The notes under the pieces: generated by a model
Database searches by the model: none
What the model was told of the DNA's origin: nothing
Seen by the model: the letters and a program-made list of their open reading frames with translations, nothing else
Made by a program: the position numbers and the translations under genes
NCBI RefSeq assembly: GCF_039839375.1
Contig: NZ_JBDOQU010000014.1
Location: 68,458-132,457 of the forward strand
DNA: 64,000 bases
Source of the DNA: JBDOQU01 sp039839375
GTDB lineage: Bacteria > Pseudomonadota > Alphaproteobacteria > DSM-16000 > Inquilinaceae
Reading direction: 5' to 3'
Part shown: positions 1 to 7,862 of the stretch, one piece after another
Numbering within the stretch: position 1 is the stretch's first letter
Layout: each line of letters opens with the position of its first letter

Positions 1-324
1 GACTTCCGCGTCGATGGGCATGAGAGCATGATCTGGCGCATGCTGGACGGCACTGAACAGGCGATGCTGGCTCACTTCCTTGAAGTTCATCCTCGCAAAC
101 GCATCGTCTATGCATACACGATGCGCACCGACGGGAAACCAATATCGAGCTCGCTCGTCACTGTCGAATTCGAAGGCCGGGACGGCAAAACCAAAATGAC
201 CTTCACCGAACAGGCTGCCTTTGCAGACGCGGCTGACGGGGACGTGCGAGAGAGAGGCACGGGCGTCGGCTTTGCCCGGCTCCAGGAAGCGATGCTGGAT
301 TTCGAGAAGGATACAAGCCGATAG
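1..324 (+). CDS. SRPBCC (AHSA1-like) domain protein, 5' truncated by the window edge
   Basis: The frame is open from base 1, so the true start lies to the left and the Met at 28 is internal. The visible 107 residues match the C-terminal half of the SRPBCC/AHSA1 fold: alternating beta strands (RIVYAYTM, SLVTVEFEG), then TKMTFTEQAAF, and a final amphipathic helix beginning GVGFARLQEAM. This family binds hydrophobic ligands or acts as a stress-related co-chaperone; partners of such genes are often ArsR regulators, which would lie outside the window. The specific role is unknown. Family assignment is by pattern recognition. Confidence 0.75.
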   Translation, partial: DFRVDGHESMIWRMLDGTEQAMLAHFLEVHPRKRIVYAYTMRTDGKPISSSLVTVEFEGRDGKTKMTFTEQAAFADAADGDVRERGTGVGFARLQEAMLDFEKDTSR

Positions 325-523
325 GATCGGTCGGCTTCCGGGGACCCGCGGGCTACCGTCACACGACAGCAAATGGGGTCGGGGGCCGACTGTCGGGTTT
401 CTCCGTTTCTCAACCAGAACCGGACAGGCAGCTTCCGGCCCCCTTCCGGTCATTGCGTGGCAGTCTTTTGACGGCTCTCGACCAATAACGTCTCAAATGG
501 TGACTTTCAGCGAATGTCGGTAT

Positions 524-547
524 CGGGGGTTGCGAGCCCCCGCAACC
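524..547. other. Hairpin with two mutually exclusive pairings
   Basis: CGGGGG (524-529) can pair with CCCCCG (537-542) around a 7-nt loop, which looks like a tRNA T-arm. The overlapping segment GGTTGCG (528-534) can instead pair with CGCAACC (541-547). Only one can form at a time. No acceptor or anticodon arm is present, so it is not a tRNA. Role unknown. Confidence 0.5.
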
Positions 548-578
548 AAATTTCCCTCTCGCTGCAACAGCGACCCAG

Positions 579-604
579 AAGCCGCCCCCAAGGGCGGCTT
601 TTTG
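579..604 (+). terminator. Rho-independent terminator
   Basis: Perfect 9-bp stem AAGCCGCCC (579-587) / GGGCGGCTT (592-600) with a 4-nt loop, followed by a run of T. It would stop transcripts from the left, separating the SRPBCC gene and the hairpin from DUF1127. Confidence 0.85.
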
Positions 605-746
605 CTGTGCAGCAGAAGAAGCGTGAGGGGTACGTCCATGGTCCGCAGCCTCGCATGCGATTCAGTTGATGCTGCGTTGCAGCATTCGATATACTGAATC
701 CACTCCCGGGACGCCATCTTATGGATGTCGTTACAAGGAGATTATC

Positions 747-1043
747 ATGACTGAAATCAGAATCTCGCATGTCGGCTCCGCCCCCGAGGGGATTCGGCAG
801 CGCATCGCCAACTCGTTCCGGGGCATGTTTGACGGCTATGCGGCCTACCGCCGCTATGTCGGGCTTTCGAGCATGAGCGAATCCGCTCTGGCCTCGATCG
901 GGCTGACGCGGCTGGACGTTCCGCGGGCGGCCATGTTCCCCAACGAGTTCGCCAGCGGGCAATCACAGGAATCCCGTTCCGAGGCCGGAGCCGCCGGCGT
1001 CATGTTTCACAATGACGACGACGCCAATCGCGCGGCTGCCTGA
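747..1043 (+). CDS. DUF1127 (YjiS-like) small protein
   Basis: A 98-residue protein starting at the ATG preceded by AAGGAG. Residues 30-60 carry the DUF1127 signature: a basic/aromatic stretch, then SALASIGLTRLDVPRA, the usual 'L-x-D-I-G-L-x-R-x-D-I' motif with Asp replaced by Ser. DUF1127 proteins are short, Arg-rich and common in alphaproteobacteria; some bind RNA and influence phosphate or stress responses, but no role can be assigned here. The 3' end overlaps the convergent kinase gene by 37 bp. Confidence 0.8.
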   Translation: MTEIRISHVGSAPEGIRQRIANSFRGMFDGYAAYRRYVGLSSMSESALASIGLTRLDVPRAAMFPNEFASGQSQESRSEAGAAGVMFHNDDDANRAAA

Positions 1044-2638
1044 AGGTTTGTGAAGGCGGCGAAGCGGGCGTCGTGCCAGTCGCGGGTCGCGCCGGACGCC
1101 GGAGCATAAATCTTGTCGCGGGCCGACATGGCGGCCATTGCGGCGGCGATGTCGGCATAAGCGCCTGAGGCTACCGCGCCGAGGATGGCCGAGCCAAGCA
1201 GGACCGGCTCCTCCGACTGCGTGGAGATGACCGGCAGTCCGGTGGCGTCGGCCAGAAGCTGGCGGATCAGAGGGTGACGGCCGGCCCCGCCGCTGATCGC
1301 AATGATTTCGACCCCTATACCCTCGGCCGCCTGGGCCTCGACGATCTGGCGCAGGCCGTAGCCCAACCCGCAAAGACCCCCGACATAGAGCGCGACCAGC
1401 GAGTCGACATCCCGCTCCATGCCCAGCCCGGCGATGATTGCGCGGGCCTGCGGGTCGGCGAAGGGGGCGCGGTTTCCAAGGAACTCCGGCACCACGTGGA
1501 GGCCGTCGGCGAGACGGGCCGCGTCCGACAGGCTTTCCGCCGATCCGGCCGCGCGGTCCGCCAGCCATTCGGCCAGCGGCTTTCCGTCGGCCCTCGCCAG
1601 GTCCGACGCCTCCGCATGGGCGGGATGGAAGGCGACTAGGTGATCGATCGCGGCCCCGGCGGCCGATTGTCCTCCCTCGTTCAACCAGGCTCCCGGAATC
1701 ATCGCCGAGAAGTACGGCCCCCAGACGCCCGGGACGAAGGCCGGCTGGCGGGTCGTGGTCATGGTGCAGGAAGAGGTGCCGAAAACGTAGCCCATGCAGT
1801 TCGCCGGGTCGCTCGTCGTTCCGCTCCCGGATGCCGCGCCGACCGTTCCGACGCCGCCGGCATGGGCGTCGATCAGCCCCGCGGCGACCGCGAGGCCCGG
1901 CGGGAGGCCAAGCTGCTCCGCTGCTTTCCCCGTCAGTCCCGCACCGAGCGCGGCGCCGGGGTCGACCACCTCCTGCCCGATGCGCGCGAACTCCTCATCC
2001 GCCAGCTCCTCCAGCCCGATCTGCCGGAAATAAGTCGGGTCCCAGCGGCTCTCATGGGCGAGGTAGGTCCATTTGCAGGTCACCGTGCAGGACGATCGGG
2101 CGAGGCTGCCGGTCGATTTCCAGGTCAGGAAATCGGTGAGGTCGAAGAACTGCCAGGCGGCGTCAAAGATCTCGCGCCGGTGCTCCTTCAGCCACAGCAG
2201 CTTCGGCGTTTCCATCTCAGGGGATATCGCGCCGCCGACGAAACGCAGCACATCGTGGCCGCCGGCGTTGATACGCCCGGCCTGGTCGACCGCGCGATGG
2301 TCCATCCAGACGATGATGTCGCGCTCCGGATCGCCCGAATCCCCGACCGGCAGCGGCGCGCCGCCCTCGCCCAGCACCACGAGCGAACAGGTCGCGTCGA
2401 AGCCGATGCCCCTTATGTCGCCGGGAGGAACCGCCGCGCCCGCCACGGCCTCTCTCACCGACGCGCAGACGGCGCCCCATATCTCCCGGCTCGACTGCTC
2501 CACCATGCCGCCCTTGCCATGGTGGACCGCGATATCGCGCTTCGCCGTGCCGAGAAGTTCGCCGGCAGTGCCGAAGATTCCCGCGCGGGCGCTGGCCGTT
2601 CCAACGTCCACGCCCACGAAGAAGGCGTTCCGGGTCAC
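1007..2638 (-). CDS. rbtK: FGGY-family D-ribulokinase
   Basis: A 543-residue kinase predicted to phosphorylate D-ribulose to D-ribulose 5-phosphate. It starts at a GTG that overlaps the stop of the upstream dehydrogenase (GTGA at 2635-2638). The N-terminus has the FGGY nucleotide-binding segment VGVDVGTASARAGIF; WMDHRA and the C-terminal ISGGAGRHPLIRQLLAD correspond to family motifs, and VVPEFLGNRAPFADP is typical of ribulokinase-type members. Length fits the long pentulokinase subgroup. It is last in an AraC-ABC-SDR operon whose dehydrogenase closely resembles ribitol 2-dehydrogenase, so D-ribulose is the inferred substrate. The 3' end overlaps the opposing DUF1127 gene. Confidence 0.88.
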   Translation of the reverse strand: MTRNAFFVGVDVGTASARAGIFGTAGELLGTAKRDIAVHHGKGGMVEQSSREIWGAVCASVREAVAGAAVPPGDIRGIGFDATCSLVVLGEGGAPLPVGDSGDPERDIIVWMDHRAVDQAGRINAGGHDVLRFVGGAISPEMETPKLLWLKEHRREIFDAAWQFFDLTDFLTWKSTGSLARSSCTVTCKWTYLAHESRWDPTYFRQIGLEELADEEFARIGQEVVDPGAALGAGLTGKAAEQLGLPPGLAVAAGLIDAHAGGVGTVGAASGSGTTSDPANCMGYVFGTSSCTMTTTRQPAFVPGVWGPYFSAMIPGAWLNEGGQSAAGAAIDHLVAFHPAHAEASDLARADGKPLAEWLADRAAGSAESLSDAARLADGLHVVPEFLGNRAPFADPQARAIIAGLGMERDVDSLVALYVGGLCGLGYGLRQIVEAQAAEGIGVEIIAISGGAGRHPLIRQLLADATGLPVISTQSEEPVLLGSAILGAVASGAYADIAAAMAAMSARDKIYAPASGATRDWHDARFAAFTNLQAAARLASSSL

Positions 2639-3363
2639 AGGTCGACGCTCTGCGGCAGGATCACCAGATCCCTGACCGTCACGTTCCGGGGGCGCGTCAG
2701 CATGAAAAGGACGGCGTCGGCGACTTCCCTCGCCTCCATCAGGCTGCCGGCCGCCAGCGCCTCCTCCATCTTCGCCTTCGGCCAGTCGTCCAGCAGCGCC
2801 GTCACCACCGGGCCGGGCGCGACGGCCATGACGCGGATGCCATGCGGTGCGACCTGCCGCCTGACCGTATGGACGAACGCCTGCACCGCATGTTTCGACG
2901 CGGTGTAGATCGGCTCCCAGACCACGGGAACCATCCCGGCGACCGAACTGGTGAACAGGATGTCGCCGGCCTTGTTCTCGACCATATGCGGCAGCACGGC
3001 ATGGACTGACCGGAACGCCGCATTGATGTTGAGGTTCAGCATGCGGTCCCACGCATCGGGATCGCCGGTCACCACGTCGCCGCCGATATAACTCCCCGCA
3101 TTGGCATGGAAGATATCCAGCCCGCCGGCCAGTTCCAGGATGGGCTCCAGCATTCCCGAAACGCTTGACGGGTCCGTCAGGTCAATCGTCAGGGGGAGGG
3201 CTTCGGGCCCCAGTTCCGAGCAGATTTCGTTCAGCCTGTCCTCCGCGCGGTCGATCAGGACGACCCTGGCGCCCGCATCGAGCATCGACCGGGCGCAGGC
3301 CAGCCCGATGCCGGATGCCGCGCCCGTGATTGCGGCGACCTTGCCGTTCAACTCATTCGTCAT
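2635..3363 (-). CDS. rbtD: Ribitol 2-dehydrogenase (SDR)
   Basis: A 242-residue short-chain dehydrogenase predicted to oxidise ribitol to D-ribulose with NAD+. TGAASGIG near residue 13 is the dinucleotide-binding motif; the catalytic set Ser140, Tyr153, Lys157 is present (SSVAG, YTASK), with Asn112 in LNINAAF. Long stretches (FHANAG, GDPDAWDR, VVTALLDDWPKAKM, NVTVRD) match what I recall of enterobacterial ribitol dehydrogenase, well beyond general SDR similarity. It sits between a sugar ABC importer and a ribulokinase, the expected order for ribitol catabolism. Acting on other pentitols such as arabitol cannot be excluded. Confidence 0.9.
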   Translation of the reverse strand: MTNELNGKVAAITGAASGIGLACARSMLDAGARVVLIDRAEDRLNEICSELGPEALPLTIDLTDPSSVSGMLEPILELAGGLDIFHANAGSYIGGDVVTGDPDAWDRMLNLNINAAFRSVHAVLPHMVENKAGDILFTSSVAGMVPVVWEPIYTASKHAVQAFVHTVRRQVAPHGIRVMAVAPGPVVTALLDDWPKAKMEEALAAGSLMEAREVADAVLFMLTRPRNVTVRDLVILPQSVDL

Positions 3364-3390
3364 ATCGATGTTTCCACTAGATCGTCTTGT

Positions 3391-4647
3391 TTATGCGCGG
3401 CCGTGGGAGACCCGGCTTTGCCGCGCGAGGCTGTCGACGATGACCGCGACGGCGAGAACCGCCCCGGTGATCATGTAGCGCAGCGAGGATGACAGGTTCA
3501 GAAGCGTAAGCCCGTTGGCGATGGACTGGATCACGATGATCCCCAGCAGCGCGGAGAACGCGCTGCCGCGGCCGCCGAAGAGGCTGGTCCCGCCGATGAC
3601 GGCCGCGGCGATGGCGTTGAGGTTGACGTCCCCCGTGCCGGCCTGCTGGCTTGCCGAAGCCAGGCGCGCGGAGGACAGGATCCCGCCCAGCGACGCGAAC
3701 ATCGAGCACAGGATGAAGGCGCTGAAATAGATCCGCCTGACGCCGATGCCGGCCCGCCGCGCGGCCTCCGCGTTACCGCCCACCGCCCGCATGGAGCGGC
3801 CCCATTTGGTGCTTGTGAACGCATAGTTCATCACCAGCACCAGCGCGACGAACAGCGCGAACATCCACGGCACGCCGCGGCCCAGATTGAGATAGTAGAC
3901 CAGCGCCTCCAGCCCGATCGTGATGAGGATGGCGCGCAGGACCAGCCCGCCGGGCGAGCCGGCCGAGAGGTTCGCCGCCCGACGCTGGCGCATCGTACGG
4001 AGGCCCAGCAGCAGGATCACGAGCCCGCCCACGGCCGCAAGCGAATGGGAGAGCCAGTCGGGCATGATCATGAGCTGCCCGAAACTCACCATCGCCGAAC
4101 CATAGGGCAGGTTGATCGAGCCCGTATTCCCCAGGAGGTAGAGTTGCAGGCCGAGCAGCGCCAGCAACCCGGCGAGGGTGGAGACGAAGCTGGGCATACC
4201 CAGCCGGGTGCGCAGAAGCGCGTAGAACGCGCCGATCATCGCCCCGGCGGAGACGGAGATCACGATGACCAGGGGCAGCGGGACACCCTGATTGACCCAG
4301 AGCACGCCGACCAGCGCCGATCCGACGCCGCTCATCGAGCCGACCGAGAGGTCGATCTCCCCCAGCATCAGCACGCACACGATGCCCAGCGCTATGACGC
4401 CGACGGTCGAGCAGTCGAAGAGCAGGTTCACCAGATTGTTGCTGGAGAGGAAGATCGGATTGAGGCTGGTGAAGACCGTCCAGATGAGCACGAGTCCGAC
4501 GACCACGGGCAGCGATCCGAGATCGCCTGAACGCACCCGGTCGAGAAAGGCGCGGACCGATCCGCCGATCCCGGTGGCGTGGGTCACGCGGCTGTCGCTG
4601 CGGTCCAGCAGGGCGGCTGCGCCCGTATTGTTGGCGTTGTCTGTCAT
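3391..4647 (-). CDS. Sugar ABC transporter permease (RbsC/XylH family)
   Basis: A 418-residue inner-membrane permease with about ten hydrophobic segments, preceded by a polar N-terminal tail of about 45 residues. The conserved LGEIDLSVGSMSG (around residue 95) and IAAAVIGGTSLFGGRGS (around 345) motifs place it in the CUT2 (ribose/xylose) permease family. Its ATG overlaps the stop of the ATPase gene (ATGA at 4644-4647). With the ATPase and binding protein upstream it forms the predicted ribitol importer. A 27-bp gap separates it from rbtD. Confidence 0.9.
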   Translation of the reverse strand: MTDNANNTGAAALLDRSDSRVTHATGIGGSVRAFLDRVRSGDLGSLPVVVGLVLIWTVFTSLNPIFLSSNNLVNLLFDCSTVGVIALGIVCVLMLGEIDLSVGSMSGVGSALVGVLWVNQGVPLPLVIVISVSAGAMIGAFYALLRTRLGMPSFVSTLAGLLALLGLQLYLLGNTGSINLPYGSAMVSFGQLMIMPDWLSHSLAAVGGLVILLLGLRTMRQRRAANLSAGSPGGLVLRAILITIGLEALVYYLNLGRGVPWMFALFVALVLVMNYAFTSTKWGRSMRAVGGNAEAARRAGIGVRRIYFSAFILCSMFASLGGILSSARLASASQQAGTGDVNLNAIAAAVIGGTSLFGGRGSAFSALLGIIVIQSIANGLTLLNLSSSLRYMITGAVLAVAVIVDSLARQSRVSHGRA

Positions 4648-5465
4648 GGGCTTTGCTCCGGGACAGGCGCGTCGGCGGCCGGACGCCTGCCGGCCGCGCG
4701 CCGGGAGACGGCGTTGTCCGTCGCGCCGGTGATCGCGCCGACGAGCTGTTCGTTCGAGGCGTCGGGGGTGAACACGCCGTTGTTCCGGCCGAGCCGCAGC
4801 ACGGCGATACGGTCGGAGACGGCGCGCACATCCTCCATGTTATGGCTGATCAGGATCACGCCGAGGCCGCGGTCGCGCACCCGCTCCACCAGGTTCAGCA
4901 CCTCGGCCGTCTGCGCGACGCCCAGCGCTGCGGTCGGCTCGTCCAGCATGATCAGCCTGGGGTTGAGGAGCAGCGACCGCGCGATGGCGACCGTCTGCCG
5001 CTGCCCGCCGGACAGCGAGGCGACCACGTCGCGCACGCTGGGGATGCGGGCGGCAAGCTCGTTCAGGAGGGTCCAGGACCGCAACTCCATCGACACCTCG
5101 TCGAGATGGAGGGGGTTGATCTCCTGGCCGAGGAAGATGTTGGCGACGACATCGAGATTCTCGCAGAGGGCGAGGTCCTGGAACACCGTCGCGATGCCAA
5201 GCTCCAGCGCGTGGCTCGGGCTCGGCAGGCTGACATGCTTGCCCTCGAAATAGATCTCGCCGGAGGTCGGCTGGTAGACTCCGGCGAGGATCTTCACCAG
5301 CGTGGATTTGCCCGCGCCATTGTCTCCGACCAGAGCCACGACCTCCCCGGCGCGGACCTCCAGATCGATGTCGGTCAGCGCCGAGACGGCGCCGAAATTC
5401 TTGCAGACGCCGTGCAGGCTCAGGATCGGTTCGCCGCTGACGGCGTGATCGGCTGCATTGGTCAT
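4644..5465 (-). CDS. Sugar ABC transporter ATP-binding protein (single domain)
   Basis: A 273-residue ATPase with Walker A GDNGAGKST, signature LSGGQRQ, Walker B LIMLDEP and the H-loop ISHN. It has one nucleotide-binding domain and ends in a short Ala/Arg/Pro-rich tail, unlike the fused two-domain RbsA type; single-domain CUT2 ATPases of the FrcA/XylG-short type are well known and would dimerise. It energises the permease encoded immediately downstream. The start follows a GGAGGCTG-like ribosome binding site, 71 bp after the binding-protein gene. Confidence 0.9.
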   Translation of the reverse strand: MTNAADHAVSGEPILSLHGVCKNFGAVSALTDIDLEVRAGEVVALVGDNGAGKSTLVKILAGVYQPTSGEIYFEGKHVSLPSPSHALELGIATVFQDLALCENLDVVANIFLGQEINPLHLDEVSMELRSWTLLNELAARIPSVRDVVASLSGGQRQTVAIARSLLLNPRLIMLDEPTAALGVAQTAEVLNLVERVRDRGLGVILISHNMEDVRAVSDRIAVLRLGRNNGVFTPDASNEQLVGAITGATDNAVSRRAAGRRPAADAPVPEQSP

Positions 5466-5499
5466 GGAGGCTGTCTCCTCCCGCTGGATCGGAACGATG

Positions 5500-5523
5500 G
5501 CCCCCGGCCCTGCGGCCGGGGGC
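5500..5523 (-). other. Strong GC hairpin downstream of the ribitol binding-protein gene
   Basis: Perfect 10-bp inverted repeat GCCCCCGGCC / GGCCGGGGGC with a 4-nt loop, 13 bp after the stop of the binding-protein gene and before the ATPase gene. It has no T-run, so it is more likely an mRNA-stabilising or attenuating structure than a full terminator. Confidence 0.7.
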
Positions 5524-5536
5524 GCTTCAAGGCAGG

Positions 5537-6589
5537 TTACTCGATCCCAAGCTCGGCGCAGCCTTCGGCATAGCGGCCCGTGCAGATATCCTCGGCCGAG
5601 GCGATGCCCGTGTCGAAGATCTCCTCCTTGATGTTCTCCCGGGTGACGACCACGGGGACGAACAGTTGCGAGGGCGTGTCGTAGAGCGTCGTTTCGGCCT
5701 CCGGCGTCTCGCCGTTCAGCAACTGGACGGCCACCTGCGCCGCGGCGGCGGCCACGATCTCGGACGGCTTGGAGATCGTGTTGTACTGGTCGCCCGCGAT
5801 GATCAGCTGCAGCGCGGCGTTGGTGGCGTCGTTGCCGGTGACCGGCGGGACGGGATCGACGCCGGCCGCCTTGAACGCGGCGATCGCGCCGCCCGCGGTG
5901 CCGTCATTGGCGGCGACCACACCGACGATCTCGTCGCCGAAGCGGGTGATCTGGCCGCTGGTCCATTCCTGCGCCTTCGGCGGCGCCCAGTCCGGCGTGT
6001 CGTATTCAGCCAGCGTCGTATAGCCGCTATTGTCGAGACCGGCGTCGATGCCGTCCCGGATCAGTCCGGCGGCGGCGTCGGTCGGCGACCCGTTGATCTG
6101 CAGAACGCCGCCCACGTCCTTCGGCACTCCGGTCTCTTCCAGATGCGCGACGAGGCTTTCGGCGATCGCCTGGCCGATCGCTTCATTGTCGAAGGAGACG
6201 TAGTAGTCCGCCGGCACGTCGGGGATGGGTCGGTCATAGGCGATGATCTTCACGCCCTGAGATTGCGCGAGCTGCACCAGCGACGCCGCCGCGCTGGAAT
6301 CGACGGGATCGAGGACGATCACCTTAGCGCCCTGGGTGATGGCGGAATTGAACTGCTGCTGTTGCAGCGCCACGTCGGCGTTGGCGTTCTGGTAGATCAC
6401 CGTGCAGTCGGGGCACAAATTCTCCATCTCGGCCTGGAAACCGGGGAAATCATGCTCCTCATAGCGGGTCGACGCCTGGTCGGGCATCAGGAAGGCGACC
6501 GTTCCGGCGGTCTGGGCGGACGCGGCCGTTCCGCCCAAAAGGGCTACCGTGAGCGCCGTGGCGCCGATCAATCTGGTCTTGTCGAACAT
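5537..6589 (-). CDS. Periplasmic sugar-binding protein (RbsB/XylF type), predicted ribitol binder
   Basis: A 350-residue secreted protein. The ATG at 6589 is preceded by GGAGGA at a good distance, and the first 24 residues form a Sec signal peptide ending TAASAQ. The mature protein has the periplasmic-binding-protein type I pattern (VAFLMPDQASTRYEE, VIVLDPVDSSAA, VGVVAANDGTAGGAIAAFKAAG). Four Cys are present (CPDC near residue 60; two near the C-terminus), possibly disulfides. As the first transporter gene of the operon it would deliver the polyol to the permease. Ligand assignment rests on the neighbouring rbtD and ribulokinase. Confidence 0.88.
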   Translation of the reverse strand: MFDKTRLIGATALTVALLGGTAASAQTAGTVAFLMPDQASTRYEEHDFPGFQAEMENLCPDCTVIYQNANADVALQQQQFNSAITQGAKVIVLDPVDSSAAASLVQLAQSQGVKIIAYDRPIPDVPADYYVSFDNEAIGQAIAESLVAHLEETGVPKDVGGVLQINGSPTDAAAGLIRDGIDAGLDNSGYTTLAEYDTPDWAPPKAQEWTSGQITRFGDEIVGVVAANDGTAGGAIAAFKAAGVDPVPPVTGNDATNAALQLIIAGDQYNTISKPSEIVAAAAAQVAVQLLNGETPEAETTLYDTPSQLFVPVVVTRENIKEEIFDTGIASAEDICTGRYAEGCAELGIE

Positions 6590-6712
6590 TTGCGTTTCCT
6601 CCGTTGGGATTTTCCCGTTGCGCAATAAGCCGGCCCTTTTCCCACAGGCAAAATCCGGCCGTTTCGTTGGCATTCGGCGCCAGCGATTTTGTGTGAAACA
6701 GTTTCGTGCCGG
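6590..6712 (-). promoter_or_regulatory. Likely control region of the ribitol operon
   Basis: The 123 bp between the AraC gene and the binding-protein gene contain the A/T-rich elements CGAAACTGTTTC and, about 35 bp nearer the operon, CGAAACGG, both on the minus strand. Two direct CGAAAC elements are compatible with AraC half-sites, but this is inference. The ribosome binding site GGAGGA precedes the ATG at 6589. Confidence 0.4.
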
Positions 6713-7633
6713 TCAGGCCGACATTGCCTCCTCCCACTGTTCGCTCCTGGGCGTTGTGTCGCCCAGATTGAAATTCTCTGCCAGAAGCGCCCGGAAGCGG
6801 GACGGCGTCATGCCCTTCTGCTTCAGGAACTGGCGGTTGAAGTTCGACAAATTGTTGAACCCGGACGAGAAGCAGACATCGGTGATCCGGACGTCCGCAT
6901 CCCCCATCAGGAGTTGGCAGGCGAGGTTGACGCGCAGCCGGTTGACATACTTCACGAGCGCCAGGCCGGTATGCCGCCGGAAGCTGCGTGAGAACGCAGC
7001 CGGGCTGAGGCCCGCTATCTCCGCCAGATCCTTCTCGCCGAATGGCTCGGTCAGGTTCTGGTTGACGTAGGCAAGCGCCTCGTTGATCCCGGCGGACATG
7101 AAGCCCGACGGGTCGGGGATGTAGCTGGCGCTGGTCAGAAGCCGGGTGTCGCGCGCGCCGCCCAGCGCGCCGATCACGTCCATGAAGATCTTGATGCGGC
7201 GGATTCCCTGGGCGTTCACCAGCTCCTTCAGCATGGGGCCGACCAGCCCGGCCGTCGCCGCCGGGAACAGCACGCCGCTGCGGCTCCGTTCAAGCAGGTC
7301 GCGAAGGCAGCCCAGTTCGGGCAGGAGCGCCATGGCATCGTTGATGAATACTTCGGAGAATTGCACGACGCGGCTGCGCAAGGGCACTTCCGCGTCCGGC
7401 GCGGTGTCGCTCACCCAGTTGTGCGGAAGGTTGGGGCCGGTGAGGACGAGGTTTCCGGGCTCGAACGTCCCGATGAAGTCGCCGACGAAATATTTTCCCG
7501 TCGTCGCGACCACATGATGGATCTCATATTCGGGATGGAAGTGCCACCGCACGGTGTGGAACGGATATCCGTGTTCCCACGCCTTGAATGACTCCGCCCG
7601 TCCGATCTGAACGACTTCCAGGTCCGGGTTCAC
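6713..7633 (-). CDS. AraC-family transcriptional regulator
   Basis: A 306-residue activator-type regulator. N-terminal cupin-like sensor (residues 20-110, HFHPEYEIHHV, GNLVLTGPNLPHNW) and C-terminal AraC double helix-turn-helix (FGEKDLAEIAGLSPAAFSRSFRRHTG, then ITDVCFSSGFNNLSNFNRQFLKQKGMTPSRFR). The GTG at 7633 was chosen because GGGGAGG lies 8 nt upstream; a TTG at 7675 would add 14 residues but has no good site. It is immediately upstream of and co-directional with the ribitol genes, so it probably activates them in response to ribitol or ribulose. Confidence 0.88.
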   Translation of the reverse strand: MNPDLEVVQIGRAESFKAWEHGYPFHTVRWHFHPEYEIHHVVATTGKYFVGDFIGTFEPGNLVLTGPNLPHNWVSDTAPDAEVPLRSRVVQFSEVFINDAMALLPELGCLRDLLERSRSGVLFPAATAGLVGPMLKELVNAQGIRRIKIFMDVIGALGGARDTRLLTSASYIPDPSGFMSAGINEALAYVNQNLTEPFGEKDLAEIAGLSPAAFSRSFRRHTGLALVKYVNRLRVNLACQLLMGDADVRITDVCFSSGFNNLSNFNRQFLKQKGMTPSRFRALLAENFNLGDTTPRSEQWEEAMSA

Positions 7634-7862
7634 CTCGATGTCCTCCCCGGCAGCACTTAAACTCGCGCTACTCAACAGTTAGGGTACATCGCGACGCCGA
7701 GGGTCACTACTACGTTCACATAGGTTCAATGATACTTTTTTGTCGTTTCCGGCAGCCGTGCGAGCCGGAATTGCATTGAGACCAAGCCGGCTTCAACGGC
7801 CAGCAGAAAATATCGGAATCAGCGCATAAACCGATTTTATGCGCCAAGCCCGATAAGAAAGT

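Larger units (their letters stand above)
325..746. other. 422-bp intergenic region, no convincing gene
   Basis: Nothing between the SRPBCC gene and the DUF1127 gene looks coding; open frames here have poor composition. It holds a GC hairpin with two competing foldings (524-547), a rho-independent terminator (579-604) and, at its right end, the ribosome binding site AAGGAG just before the DUF1127 start at 747. No tRNA could be folded here. Confidence 0.6.

Noticed and set aside
13..413. Frames overlapping the SRPBCC gene on the other strand
   Set aside because: No ribosome binding site or domain; the plus-strand frame matches a known fold.
520..547. Possible tRNA 3' end (T-arm-like hairpin followed by ACCA)
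   Set aside because: No acceptor, D or anticodon arm can be built upstream, and the loop does not match TTCRANY.
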